From NCBI GenBank assembly GCA_016342495.1, contig JAEIOG010000009.1, positions 1 to 64,000 of the forward strand: DNA of 64,000 nucleotides, read 5' to 3'. Under the pieces are notes generated by a model. It was not told the origin of the DNA. It searched no databases and worked only from the letters and a program-made list of their open reading frames with translations. Positions 1-8,552 of the stretch are shown here, piece after piece. Within the stretch, counting starts at the first letter, position 1. Every line of letters starts with the position of its first letter. The DNA is from Phycisphaerae bacterium. GTDB lineage: Bacteria; Planctomycetota; Phycisphaerae; Sedimentisphaerales; SM23-30. The position numbers were made by a program, and so were the translations under genes.

Positions 1-192
1 ACCCCAAAAAAAAGCTATTTTTGCTACCGCAAATCAGCTTAACACACCTATTCCCTAGACTATGGGATGGTTGTGACAAAATATATTTGTATATTTCATT
101 GCTATAAAAGTTTTCTTTTGACTTTTTTATACCTTAAACTTATAAATTATTGGAGTGATTCAAATTCAGATAATACAGGAGTCCAAAATATC

Positions 193-1626
193 ATGAAAGA
201 GACAAAAAGTTATATTGCCATTGATCTTGGGGCCGAAAGCGGCAGAATAATCCTTGGTGATGTCTCATCTGAACAAATCAAACTCAATGAAATCCACCGC
301 TTCATTAATATCCCGGTCCAGGAAAATGATTCGCTGCGTTGGGACTTTGATTTAATCTTAACCGAAATAAAAAGGGGTATTTCTAAAGCAGTAAATGCCA
401 CAGAAGTCAAAATCTCCGGTATTGCCGTTGACAGCTGGGGCGTTGACTTTGGCCTGCTGGATACAAATGGGAAACTAATCGAAAACCCATATCATTACCG
501 AGACAGCAGAACCGATGGCATCCCGGAAAAAGCATTCGAAATAATGCCCCTTTGGGATATTTTCCAAAATAGCGGCACTCAGTTTATGAAAATCAACTCA
601 CTGTTCCAACTTTTGGCACTAAAACACTATAACCCTGAATTGCTTAATAAAGTGTCAAGCCTGATTTTCATGGCTGACCTTGTCTCCTATCATCTCTGTG
701 GCCAGCAATTCGCTGAATACTCTCTGGCCAGCACATCGCAACTTATGGATATTTCCACTGGTAAATGGTCACAGACAATTTTTGACAAACTCAGCTTACC
801 GGTAAATATCATGCCAACTATTGTACAGCCAGGGACAATTGTCGGCAAACTCCAAGGCCAGATATGTAAAGAGTTAAACATTGACCCAATTGATATAATT
901 GCCGTCGGATCACACGATACCGCCAGTGCTGTGATGGCTATACCAGCAAGCCAAAGCGCAAGCTGGGCTTATATTTCCAGCGGCACCTGGAGCCTTATGG
1001 GCATCGAAGCTGACAGTCCTGTCATAAACAAGGATACTTTCGAGCAAACATTCACTAATGAAGGCGGCGTATGTAATAAAATTCGGTTGCTGAAAAACAT
1101 GATGGGGCTTTGGCCTCTGCAGCAATGCAAAAATTACTGGCAGCAAAATGGTGAAAAACTTTCCTATAGCGAATTAGTAGCGATGGCTCAAAATGCCTCC
1201 ATGGCCAATATAAAACTTGACCTCAGCCATGAATCATTCTTTAGCCCAGGAAATATGCCCGATAAGATAAACCAATATCTGAAACAGACTAATCAGCAAC
1301 AACTATCGGACAAAGGTCAAATCGTCCGGGCCATCCTTGATGCCTTAGCAGAACAATATAACACTGCAATGCTAAGCCTTGAGAATTTAAGCAAAAAAAC
1401 CATTGATACCATCCATATTGTTGGCGGTGGTATACAAAATGAATTATTATGTCAACTAACCGCGAACCAGACTGCTAAAAAAATAATCGCAGGGCCCATC
1501 GAAGCATCCGCAAGCGGCAATATTATCATGCAGGCAATTGCCTGTGGGCAGATTAAATCTCTTCAGGAAGGACGAAATATTATCCTTAATTCATTTGAAA
1601 CAAAAGAATATCTGCCACAAAAATAA
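193..1626 (+). CDS. rhaB: Rhamnulokinase, FGGY sugar kinase family
   Basis: Phosphorylates L-rhamnulose (possibly L-fuculose) to the 1-phosphate in the cytoplasm, making the substrate of the aldolase at 2891-3649. The N-terminus carries the sugar-kinase phosphate loop IDLGAESGR, followed by VDSWGVDFGLLD, and the C-terminal half has the ATP-side motif HIVGGGIQNELL, all typical of RhaB. The reading frame is open back to position 67, but the ATG at 193 is preferred: it has AGGAG at 177-181 and begins directly before the conserved domain, giving 477 residues, the normal family length. The gene faces the BMC operon tail to tail with 68 bp between them. No rhamnose or fucose isomerase lies in the window. 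Rhamnulose versus fuculose specificity cannot be told from the sequence alone. Confidence 0.9.
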   Translation: MKETKSYIAIDLGAESGRIILGDVSSEQIKLNEIHRFINIPVQENDSLRWDFDLILTEIKRGISKAVNATEVKISGIAVDSWGVDFGLLDTNGKLIENPYHYRDSRTDGIPEKAFEIMPLWDIFQNSGTQFMKINSLFQLLALKHYNPELLNKVSSLIFMADLVSYHLCGQQFAEYSLASTSQLMDISTGKWSQTIFDKLSLPVNIMPTIVQPGTIVGKLQGQICKELNIDPIDIIAVGSHDTASAVMAIPASQSASWAYISSGTWSLMGIEADSPVINKDTFEQTFTNEGGVCNKIRLLKNMMGLWPLQQCKNYWQQNGEKLSYSELVAMAQNASMANIKLDLSHESFFSPGNMPDKINQYLKQTNQQQLSDKGQIVRAILDALAEQYNTAMLSLENLSKKTIDTIHIVGGGIQNELLCQLTANQTAKKIIAGPIEASASGNIIMQAIACGQIKSLQEGRNIILNSFETKEYLPQK

Positions 1627-1694
1627 TCTGGACTTTTCTAATGCAGAAGTAAACTCATTTTATTTTGACAAAGAGCATTACGCTTAGCGTTTTC

Positions 1695-2870
1695 CTATTG
1701 CAAATATTGTGTAACAGCCTGAAGGACTACCCATTCTTCATTAGTAGGTATGACCGCTATTTTAACCGGACTGTCATCGGTAGATATTAAACCTTCAGAT
1801 GGATTAAGATTATTTTTCTCATCATCGAGAATAATATTAAGATTTCCCATATTATCGAGAATGGTTTTTCTCATCAAAGGTGAATTTTGCCCCAAACCTG
1901 CGGTAAAAACAATAAAATCGGTGCTATTTAGAGTAGCTAAATATTCCCCGACATATCTTTTAGCATAATAAGCAAAAGTGTTGAAAGCCGCTCTAGCCTG
2001 GAGGTCACCGGCAAGCATCGCGTCTTCTATATCTCTAAAGTCGCCGCTGATACCAGAAATGCCCAGAACACCGCTCTTATCAGAAAGCACTTCGCGTGTT
2101 TGTGCAATCGAAAGGTTTTCCTTTTCCATAAGATATAATAAGGCAAATGGGTCAAGGTCTCCGACTCGCTTGGCATTGAGCAATCCGCTCTGAGGACTCA
2201 TTCCCATCGAGGTATCAATCGAAACGCCATTTTTTATAGCACATACACTGGAGCTTCCGCCAAGGTGACATGATATGATACGACAGTTACTATCGCCGCC
2301 ATTATATTGCTCGGCAATCCGATGAGCTATATAGCGATGAGATGCACCATGGAAACCGTATTTACGAATACCATATTTTCGGTAAAATTCGTAGGGGATA
2401 CCATAGAGATATTTTTCTTGTGTTATTGCTGAATGGAAAGCGGTCTCAAATAATCCAATCATGGGAGTATCTGGCATAAGGTCACGGAAAATCTCAATCG
2501 CTGTCAGATAAACCTGGGTGTGAACAGGAGCCATCACCATATATTCATTCATAGCGTCAAGGACATCTTCGGTCAATTCAACACAACCTGAAACATCTTT
2601 AGCAATAACAACTTTGAATCCTACAGCAGCGATACTATCAACAGGAAATTGCTGCTGAAGGATATCCAAAGTGATTTTTATAGCAGAATGATAATCTTCA
2701 ATCACCGGTTCAACAGTGATCGCCTGGCCATCGTTAAATGTATAAGTAACGATACCCTGCTTGTCGCCAATGCGTTCAACTGAGCACTGGTAAAGGCATT
2801 TCATACCATCAGTTTCAAAAAGCTTGGATTTATATGAAGTGCTTCCTGGGTTGGCTATAAGAATAAGCAT
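1695..2870 (-). CDS. ackA: Divergent acetate kinase of the BMC operon, likely lactyl-phosphate kinase
   Basis: Acetate/propionate kinase family, 391 residues; it should transfer the acyl phosphate made by PduL onto ADP. Recognisable family elements are NPGSTS near the N-terminus (N7, S10, S12), APVH with H117, YGFHGASH with H174, RVGDLDP with the substrate arginine, and the C-terminal TNEEW glutamate. Several normally invariant positions differ. The GHRVVHGG motif reads GFKVVIAK, so the first catalytic arginine is a lysine (K86) and the histidine is lost. DTAFH reads ETAFH (E142), and HLGNG reads HLGGS. It is the last gene of the BMC operon. From the pathway I infer that lactyl-phosphate rather than acetyl-phosphate is the substrate, which could explain the altered pocket. 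Family assignment is secure; substrate is inference. Confidence 0.87.
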   Translation of the reverse strand: MLILIANPGSTSYKSKLFETDGMKCLYQCSVERIGDKQGIVTYTFNDGQAITVEPVIEDYHSAIKITLDILQQQFPVDSIAAVGFKVVIAKDVSGCVELTEDVLDAMNEYMVMAPVHTQVYLTAIEIFRDLMPDTPMIGLFETAFHSAITQEKYLYGIPYEFYRKYGIRKYGFHGASHRYIAHRIAEQYNGGDSNCRIISCHLGGSSSVCAIKNGVSIDTSMGMSPQSGLLNAKRVGDLDPFALLYLMEKENLSIAQTREVLSDKSGVLGISGISGDFRDIEDAMLAGDLQARAAFNTFAYYAKRYVGEYLATLNSTDFIVFTAGLGQNSPLMRKTILDNMGNLNIILDDEKNNLNPSEGLISTDDSPVKIAVIPTNEEWVVLQAVTQYLQ

Positions 2871-2890
2871 ATTATCATTCCACTGTTTTA

Positions 2891-3649
2891 TTATCTACTG
2901 TTGCGAACTTTTTCCATGACTTTACGAGTAATCTCATCGATCATTGCATCAGAAACATCGCCACCAGCCATGCATTTGGTGGGCTCCTGAATTTTACCAG
3001 GAATATTCATATCCTTACGTAATTGCATCAGGCGAACAATTTCAGAAGGTGCAATCTGATTTATATTACCAAGCTGCATTGCACGATAAAGAATATGAGC
3101 TGAATGCTCCAGGGTTTCCATACGATAATAAGCAGCGGTCAAATCATGTCCCATTGTCAAAGCACCATGATTAGCAAGCAGAACCGCATCGGTATTTTGA
3201 ATATAAGGGCGAATCGCATCAGGTATTTCCATAGTCGAGGGCATACCATAGGGAGTAATGGGCACAGCGCCTAAAGTAAGAATAGCTTCAGGTAAAATAC
3301 ACTTATCCAGGGGAATACCCGCAACAGCGAAACTTGTACAAAACGGTGGATGAGCATGTACAATAGATTTGACATCTGAACGCTGTTCATAAACTTCAAT
3401 GTGCATTTTAACTTCACTGGAAGGCTTATACTTTGAATTAAAAGTAATGGGTTTGCCTTTCATATCAGTTTTGATAATCATATCAACAGTAAGTGAACCT
3501 TTGCTTATGCCAGTTGGGGTAGTCAAAACTTCCCGGTCATTCATCTTGATAGAGATATTGCCATCGTTGGCGGCAACAAATCTAAGTTCCCAGAGTTTAT
3601 GGGCAATATCGACAATTTGTTTTTTCAATTCCCATTCATTTGAATTCAT
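2891..3649 (-). CDS. Class II aldolase for fuculose/rhamnulose 1-phosphate, with C-terminal targeting helix
   Basis: Splits a 6-deoxyketose 1-phosphate into dihydroxyacetone phosphate and L-lactaldehyde, probably inside the microcompartment. This 252-residue protein shows the zinc site H98-A-H100 and a third histidine in NHG (H161), and the catalytic glutamate in PSSEVKMH (E79), as in L-fuculose-1-phosphate aldolase (FucA/AraD family). After the fold ends at about residue 222 there is a linker and then a predicted amphipathic helix, residues 234-250 (DAMIDEITRKVMEKVR). That layout matches the C-terminal encapsulation peptides known on BMC cargo aldolases. It has a GAGG-containing ribosome site before the ATG. 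The gene lies between pduT-like and ackA in the operon. RhaD-type or FucA-type specificity is not resolved. Confidence 0.9.
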   Translation of the reverse strand: MNSNEWELKKQIVDIAHKLWELRFVAANDGNISIKMNDREVLTTPTGISKGSLTVDMIIKTDMKGKPITFNSKYKPSSEVKMHIEVYEQRSDVKSIVHAHPPFCTSFAVAGIPLDKCILPEAILTLGAVPITPYGMPSTMEIPDAIRPYIQNTDAVLLANHGALTMGHDLTAAYYRMETLEHSAHILYRAMQLGNINQIAPSEIVRLMQLRKDMNIPGKIQEPTKCMAGGDVSDAMIDEITRKVMEKVRNSR

Positions 3650-3684
3650 TATTTACCTCTTTTTATATAATATCTTGAAAATAT

Positions 3685-4245
3685 TTAGATTAAATCCCGC
3701 AAAACATCAGGATGCGGATTGGTTATCAGAGTATATCCTGCAAGAGAGCCATCATCGCTGAGAAACTCAACAGCAGGGACTATCGCAGATTTAAGCGAAT
3801 CGGCATTTCCAGTTAAGACAGCGAATCCTTTGCCGCCAATAGCCATCGCTACATGTATTCTTGGGACATCAATATCAGCTTCTTTAACTGCTAAGTCAGC
3901 AGCTTTTATTACTGCTGCCACCGAGAAAGTTTCCAGAAGAATCATTGCATCAACTTTTTCACAATCCAGAGTAATACAGCCACTAATGGCACTGAAGATT
4001 TTGTCATCGACATTAGGAACATATAAAGTATTTATAATGGAGAAACTACCTGTCTTTTTTGCCATTTCAAGACAATCTTCGACATCGGCCAGTTCGCCGC
4101 GAACAATTATAAGATATTTTCCCGAACAAATGGTTCGAGCCAGAAGTTTTTCAACCCGGGCATGTTTTAATACCAGATCCTGAACCTCATATCCTTTGTA
4201 TATACTAGCTAATTCTATAATACCTATTGTATTTAATGGATTCAT
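3685..4245 (-). CDS. pduT: Tandem BMC-T shell protein, PduT-like, with pore cysteine
   Basis: Trimeric shell protein made of two fused BMC domains: the first starts at GIIELASIYKG (residues 8-18), the second at ILLETFSVAAVIKAADLAVK (about 102-121). In the first domain the sequence ARTICSGKYL places Cys40 where PduT has the cysteine that binds a [4Fe-4S] cluster at the pore of the trimer. The protein would sit in the BMC shell and could pass electrons between lumen and cytosol. Its start codon overlaps the stop of the pduS-like gene by four bases, so the two are translationally coupled, as in pdu operons. The Fe-S cluster is inferred from the conserved cysteine and the PduS neighbour. Confidence 0.88.
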   Translation of the reverse strand: MNPLNTIGIIELASIYKGYEVQDLVLKHARVEKLLARTICSGKYLIIVRGELADVEDCLEMAKKTGSFSIINTLYVPNVDDKIFSAISGCITLDCEKVDAMILLETFSVAAVIKAADLAVKEADIDVPRIHVAMAIGGKGFAVLTGNADSLKSAIVPAVEFLSDDGSLAGYTLITNPHPDVLRDLI

Positions 4246-5546
4246 AGACGCCTCTCGATTACAATTTCTTTTTCATTTGCCACAGTTACGGTCCCATTAA
4301 TTGAAGCGTGGATATTGGCTGAAATTCCTGTTTTGGCTTCACCGATAAGATCGTATTTCTTAACATGCTGGCCAACAACAACAACAGCTTTTGCGGTGGC
4401 ACCAATATGCTGCAACAACGGTATTCTGACAAAGACTGGATTAAACTGGATTGACTGCAATGGGCCTTTGTCCTGGTATTTCAAGACATCCAGCCTTTGC
4501 ATGAGTTTTTTTGTAGGGACCTTGCGATATGGCATCATAGGATGAGCTTTGACGGGCAGACCCTGCCATTTTTCCTGTTCTTGAGCGACACGCTTTTCGA
4601 TGAAAGTTGCCCCGGCAGGATCAAGGCCTTCCGGACAACTAAACAATGTGCAAAGATTACATTCACAGCAAAAAGCATTGCCAATATTAATCCTCTGATC
4701 ATCATCACTGCTGAACATAATATTTCGCATTGCAAGTTCAGGTCTTACCGGATATCCCAAAAGATAACGAGGACACAACTCAGTGCAAAAATTGCACTGA
4801 TCACAAGCGGCTTTGGCAATACGAATAGTATTTTTAGGTTCACTGTATCTTTTATAGGTAACCGCACAATTATGGTCAGTTGGCAAAATAATAAGACCGC
4901 CGGTTCGCTTGGTAACAACTGCATCAAGGTTTGTCTGTACCGTGCCCATCATCATGCCGCCTTCGCGAATGATATAATTTTTAGTGGTTATCTCAAAATA
5001 TTCAAGAACCTGAGCAAATGTAGTGCCAACTGGAACCTTTACCGTCATAGGATTTTTAACTTCACCTGCGATAGTCAGAAACTTTTCGACTATTGGTTTA
5101 TTCAATGCGATATTGATAATGGTTTCTACATTTTGAACAATACATCCCTGACTAATAGGCAGTTGGCCCGGTTCTACAATTCTTCCGGTAGTCTGATGGA
5201 TCAAAGTTATCTCATCGCCAGCGGGGTAGAAATCATCCATCGGACAGATTTTAATATTTGCCGTTATCTTTTTTTGCAGATTGGCGATAATGCTTTCATG
5301 CTTAGATTTTATTCCAATAATAGCAGATGTGGCATTGGTAATTTTAATTACCTGATTCAGGCCATCAATAAATGCATCGCCATAGAATTCCAACAGCTGC
5401 ATATCTTTATGCAAAAGAGGCTCGCATTCGGCGGCATTGACAATAATGTATTCTGGCTCTGCCTGCAGTTTAACATGAGTTGGAAAACCAGCACCGCCAG
5501 CACCTACCACACCATTATTCTGAATGTCTTTGAGAGTTATACTCAT
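4242..5546 (-). CDS. pduS: PduS-like SLBB/RnfC electron-transfer flavoprotein
   Basis: A 434-residue homologue of PduS and the RnfC/NuoF-type soluble NADH-binding subunit. The glycine-rich loop VVGAGGAGFP (residues 13-22) is the nucleotide/FMN region. The middle is an SLBB-type fold. Two ferredoxin-like cysteine groups follow: C248, C251, C254, C258, and C294/C296, C299, C304 with the following proline. In 1,2-propanediol BMCs PduS is a flavoprotein with two [4Fe-4S] clusters that reduces cobalamin. No B12-dependent diol dehydratase is present here, so here the likely role is NADH oxidation with electron transfer to the PduT-like shell protein directly downstream. The ribosome-binding site is weak. 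Confidence 0.87.
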   Translation of the reverse strand: MSITLKDIQNNGVVGAGGAGFPTHVKLQAEPEYIIVNAAECEPLLHKDMQLLEFYGDAFIDGLNQVIKITNATSAIIGIKSKHESIIANLQKKITANIKICPMDDFYPAGDEITLIHQTTGRIVEPGQLPISQGCIVQNVETIINIALNKPIVEKFLTIAGEVKNPMTVKVPVGTTFAQVLEYFEITTKNYIIREGGMMMGTVQTNLDAVVTKRTGGLIILPTDHNCAVTYKRYSEPKNTIRIAKAACDQCNFCTELCPRYLLGYPVRPELAMRNIMFSSDDDQRINIGNAFCCECNLCTLFSCPEGLDPAGATFIEKRVAQEQEKWQGLPVKAHPMMPYRKVPTKKLMQRLDVLKYQDKGPLQSIQFNPVFVRIPLLQHIGATAKAVVVVGQHVKKYDLIGEAKTGISANIHASINGTVTVANEKEIVIERRL

Positions 5547-5642
5547 AACAATTGAGTTTGTCCATTTTATCTATAAGTTTACATAATACAAGAACTTAGC
5601 ATTGACTCTGCCAGATACTGCCATATTCTTTTGGGTATATAT

Positions 5643-5918
5643 TCATTTTACGGTATTGTCAATCTTATCCACTACAGCCATTATTAATGTTCTAATTGGT
5701 GCACGGTCCAAACCAAAAACTTCCTGGGCAACCCCCGGAGCTCCTCCGCAAACTACAATGTCACCAATCCCGGAACCAATATAATCTATTGCAACCTGTT
5801 CAGTCCCGGTGTCTTTACCATCGGGCATCACCGGCTGTATAACATAAACAATCCTGCTTTCATAAGCGGGGTGTTTAATGGTAGAAGTAACGTTTTTTGT
5901 TATTCGAGCTAAAAACAT
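5643..5918 (-). CDS. BMC-P pentameric shell vertex protein (EutN/CcmL family), copy 1
   Basis: A 91-residue EutN/CcmL-family protein that caps the vertices of the icosahedral shell. It begins MFLARITKNVTSTIKHP, the standard first beta strand and loop, and has the conserved DYIGSGIGDIVVCGG segment followed by PIRTLIMAVVDKID at the C-terminus. It is the last of three consecutive BMC-P genes. A good ribosome site (AGGAACC) precedes the ATG. PVM-type loci characteristically carry three BMC-P genes. The 96 bp before pduS contain no recognisable gene. Confidence 0.92.
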   Translation of the reverse strand: MFLARITKNVTSTIKHPAYESRIVYVIQPVMPDGKDTGTEQVAIDYIGSGIGDIVVCGGAPGVAQEVFGLDRAPIRTLIMAVVDKIDNTVK

Positions 5919-5929
5919 CAGGGTTCCTA

Positions 5930-6193
5930 TTAATCGATTGAATCCACAAGTTCGACTACGCTGGCATCGACCGGGGCAAAACCTGAATCAAATGCCTGAG
6001 ATGCATCGGCACTGGTAACATAAACAATAATATCATTGATCCCAGCAATATTCTGAGGGTCAGCGACGACTAAAGGCCGGGATACATTTTGCAGATTACT
6101 GTCAACAGGCTGTACAATATGAAATCTGCAAGCGTGCAGCTGTTCAACTTTGTTTTCAGTCCATAAATTGTCTATAACTCGTCCGAGCTTCAT
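5930..6193 (-). CDS. BMC-P pentameric shell vertex protein, copy 2
   Basis: An 87-residue EutN/CcmL-family vertex protein. It starts MKLGRVIDNLWTENKV and ends with APVDASVVELVDSID, both typical of the family. The central stretch VADPQNIAGINDIIVYVTS replaces the usual DxIGAGxGDxV turn, so this copy is the most divergent of the three and lacks the glycine-rich motif. Only 2 bp separate it from copy 3 upstream and 11 bp from copy 1 downstream, so all three are co-transcribed. Different BMC-P paralogues may give different vertex types; this is inference. Confidence 0.9.
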   Translation of the reverse strand: MKLGRVIDNLWTENKVEQLHACRFHIVQPVDSNLQNVSRPLVVADPQNIAGINDIIVYVTSADASQAFDSGFAPVDASVVELVDSID

Positions 6194-6195
6194 AG

Positions 6196-6468
6196 TTAAA
6201 CCTTCGCCGTTGAAACATTATCGACAATCGCAATTGTTACCGCATCGATAGGTGCATTCCGTGTAATATTAGTCATTCTTGCCGATGATCCTGAAGCAAG
6301 CAGAACTATATCGCCTTGGCCAGCTTTGACAGCATCAACAGCTACATGATAGGTATCCAGCAGTTTCTGATCGCTATCCAGTTCCCGGCAAAGAAGAAGT
6401 TTGAGACTATTAAGATTCTCATCTTTCTGCGTTGAGATCACGGTACCTGTTACTTTGGCGAGTATCAT
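6196..6468 (-). CDS. BMC-P pentameric shell vertex protein, copy 3
   Basis: A 90-residue EutN/CcmL-family vertex protein with the N-terminus MILAKVTGTVISTQK and the motif VDAVKAGQGDIVLLASGSSA, the canonical loop for this family. It overlaps the stop of the upstream BMC-H gene by four bases (ATGA), indicating translational coupling of hexamer and pentamer synthesis. The C-terminal strand APIDAVTIAIVDNV is well kept. Expected to plug shell vertices together with its two paralogues. Confidence 0.92.
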   Translation of the reverse strand: MILAKVTGTVISTQKDENLNSLKLLLCRELDSDQKLLDTYHVAVDAVKAGQGDIVLLASGSSARMTNITRNAPIDAVTIAIVDNVSTAKV

Positions 6469-6764
6469 TTTTTAGCCTTTTTTGTTTGTCTTTGAAAAGT
6501 TGCATCCAGTTCTTCGACCGGACGGGGAATTACGACATTAGATGTAACTTCACCAACTCCGCAGGCGGCATTGACTGCTGCATCAACAGCTGAACGGACT
6601 GCCGCAACTTCACCTTCGATTACTAAAGATACAAAACCGCTGCCAACCTGTCGCCATTCGACTATATCAACGCTGGCTGCTTTTACAGCTGTGTCTGCTG
6701 CACGGACCAGTGGTGTGAAACCCCTGGTTTCGATAATTCCTATTGATTTTACTGTTTTTGCCAT
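6465..6764 (-). CDS. BMC-H hexameric shell protein, copy 1
   Basis: A 99-residue single BMC-domain protein, the facet tile of the shell. It starts with SIGIIETRGFTPLVRAADTA and contains the hexamer-interface lysine/valine-rich helix region and EGEVAAVRSAVDAA. The pore-loop segment reads RQVGSGFVS. The C-terminus has a short basic tail (QRQTKKAKK) not seen in the other two BMC-H proteins here. It has a strong GGAG ribosome site and lies just downstream of the aldehyde dehydrogenase gene. Confidence 0.94.
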   Translation of the reverse strand: MAKTVKSIGIIETRGFTPLVRAADTAVKAASVDIVEWRQVGSGFVSLVIEGEVAAVRSAVDAAVNAACGVGEVTSNVVIPRPVEELDATFQRQTKKAKK

Positions 6765-6805
6765 TATTCATACTCCTGTATATGTACAGTTTGGTTAATT
6801 ATTAT

Positions 6806-8239
6806 TTATACAAATCTCATTGCATGTGAGGTCATAATTCGTCTGCGTCTGCAAAAATCGCGTGGGTTGGTAATACCCTGCCCTGTTGGCGATGCAATTG
6901 TATGAGAAAATGTGCCTTGGCCCATATCCCCGCCATTGCCTCGCAATGTCCCGCCATTGATAACGACAATACTGCAATCCAGTCTTCGGGAAAATTCTGT
7001 CGCCCGGTTCATATCCTGAGTGAAAACACTTGCTGTATGCCTGAAATAATGTTCGCTATGACGGGCAATTTCAACACCTTGCTTAAAGTCGGGGACCCTG
7101 ATAACCGGAATACAACATGTCATCTGCTCGGAAAGAACCCAGGGATGATTTTTGTCAGTTTCACCGAAAAGCATAGGAACATTATCGGAAATATTAATGC
7201 CAATTGCCTTAGCCAGAACCGATGCGCTTTTACCCACAAAATCCCGATTAATCAAATAATGTTTGCCTTTTAAGCTTAAAGCTTTGCTGGCCAGATTATC
7301 CATCTGCGGACCAATCAGTTTGCGGTTTCCTTCGTTTTCAAAAAGTCGCATAAACTGGTCAAATACGCTATCAACCACAAAAATCTGCTTTTCGCCGATA
7401 CAAAGAATATTATTATCAAAACTGGAACTGGCTGTGATTTCCTTGGCAGCTAATGCCAGATCAGCTGTTTCATCAATCAAAACCGGCGGATTGCCAGGTC
7501 CTGCGGCAAGAACAGTCTTATTGCATTTCATAGCCGCCTGAACAACTGCTGGACCGCCGGTTACCGAAAGCAATCGGGTAACTGGATGCTCAAACATTAT
7601 CTGAGCAGACTCCAGCGTAGGCTCAGCTACACAGGTTACCAGGTTTTCAGGCCCACCAGCATCAACAATATATTTATTGCAACACTGGATAACATAAGCA
7701 TTAAGCCTTTTTGCACCGGGATGCGGATTAAATACTATTGTATTACCACCGGAAAGCTGGCTGATAATATTTTCCAGCATCGTCGGACTTGGATGGGTAC
7801 TGGGACTAATATTGCCAATAACACCCCAGGGAGCATATTCGTCAAGGGCCAGACCATTTGCACCGGAGTAGCTCTCTGGCTGTAAAAATTCCACCCCCGA
7901 AGCATATTTTGCAACATTAATATGCTTGGCTATTTTGTGTTCAACCCGGCCCATGCCGGTTTGTTCAACTGCCATCCGAGAAAATTCTTCTTTGTAATCA
8001 AGAGCAACTTTTCTGACTGCATCGACAAAAGTCTTGCGGTCCTGCAAGCCAAACCTGCAATATTGGCCAAAAGCTTTATCGGCAGCATCAATAGCATCGT
8101 TCATATTATTGAATACACCCCATTGCCCTGTGGCACCTGCGCTATGGGAAGTTGCCGAGCCCGAAGATATATCCATCGTAGACATACGCTTTATTACATT
8201 TTGAACTACAGTTTGCAGTTGATCATCTGTTATATTCAC
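6806..8239 (-). CDS. pduP: CoA-acylating aldehyde dehydrogenase, PduP/EutE type, BMC cargo
   Basis: Oxidises an aldehyde with NAD+ and CoA to acyl-CoA in the BMC lumen; here the aldehyde is expected to be L-lactaldehyde. The 477-residue protein begins with a predicted amphipathic helix (TDDQLQTVVQNVIKRM, residues 4-19), a Ser/Gly/Ala-rich linker to about 38, then the dehydrogenase fold. This is the classic N-terminal encapsulation-peptide layout. The catalytic cysteine is C280 in FDNNILCIGEK, the acylating-type signature, with the cofactor-region motif AGPGNPPVLID upstream. PVM-type BMC loci always include this core enzyme. The gene sits between BMC-H genes within the operon. Confidence 0.93.
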   Translation of the reverse strand: MNITDDQLQTVVQNVIKRMSTMDISSGSATSHSAGATGQWGVFNNMNDAIDAADKAFGQYCRFGLQDRKTFVDAVRKVALDYKEEFSRMAVEQTGMGRVEHKIAKHINVAKYASGVEFLQPESYSGANGLALDEYAPWGVIGNISPSTHPSPTMLENIISQLSGGNTIVFNPHPGAKRLNAYVIQCCNKYIVDAGGPENLVTCVAEPTLESAQIMFEHPVTRLLSVTGGPAVVQAAMKCNKTVLAAGPGNPPVLIDETADLALAAKEITASSSFDNNILCIGEKQIFVVDSVFDQFMRLFENEGNRKLIGPQMDNLASKALSLKGKHYLINRDFVGKSASVLAKAIGINISDNVPMLFGETDKNHPWVLSEQMTCCIPVIRVPDFKQGVEIARHSEHYFRHTASVFTQDMNRATEFSRRLDCSIVVINGGTLRGNGGDMGQGTFSHTIASPTGQGITNPRDFCRRRRIMTSHAMRFV

Positions 8240-8263
8240 AATATCACCATTGCACTAAATTCT

Positions 8264-8542
8264 TTACTTAGCCTCTATAGGAAAGATGCCTGTTAATTTT
8301 TCTGAGGGTCTGGCAATAACAGTTTGACCTTCTATTTTGCCAATTCTTGATGCGGCAGCAACGCCTGCTTCAACGGCAGCTTTGACCGCAGCGACATCTC
8401 CACGCAAAATAATATTGACTTTTCCGCCACCAACTTTTACCCATTCACCCAGTTTTACATTAGCTGATTTTACCGCTGCATCTGCAGCTTCCATCGCGGT
8501 GGCAAAACCCAGGGTCTCTATTATACCTAATGATTGTTCCAT
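8264..8542 (-). CDS. BMC-H hexameric shell protein, copy 2
   Basis: A 92-residue single BMC-domain protein. The frame is open to 8569, but the ATG at 8540-8542 is chosen because GGAG lies seven bases before it and the conserved start MEQSLGIIETLGFATAMEAA follows; the longer reading would add nine non-family residues and overlap the upstream gene. The pore loop reads KVGGGKVN, with a lysine that would line the pore, unlike the other two copies. The 24 bp between this gene and pduP contain no other element. Confidence 0.93.
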   Translation of the reverse strand: MEQSLGIIETLGFATAMEAADAAVKSANVKLGEWVKVGGGKVNIILRGDVAAVKAAVEAGVAAASRIGKIEGQTVIARPSEKLTGIFPIEAK

Positions 8543-8552
8543 TGTTGGACTC

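Noticed and set aside
1627..1694. Terminator between rhaB and ackA
   Set aside because: Only a short CGCTTAGCG-like palindrome is visible, too weak to support.
3685..5546. A full B12-dependent propanediol utilisation (pdu) locus
   Set aside because: PduS/PduT-like genes are present but there is no diol dehydratase, reactivase or cobalamin gene; the aldolase points to deoxysugar phosphate.
4497..5555. A 352-residue open frame on the + strand over pduS
   Set aside because: Antisense of a recognised gene (pduS-like) with no family features; a shadow frame.
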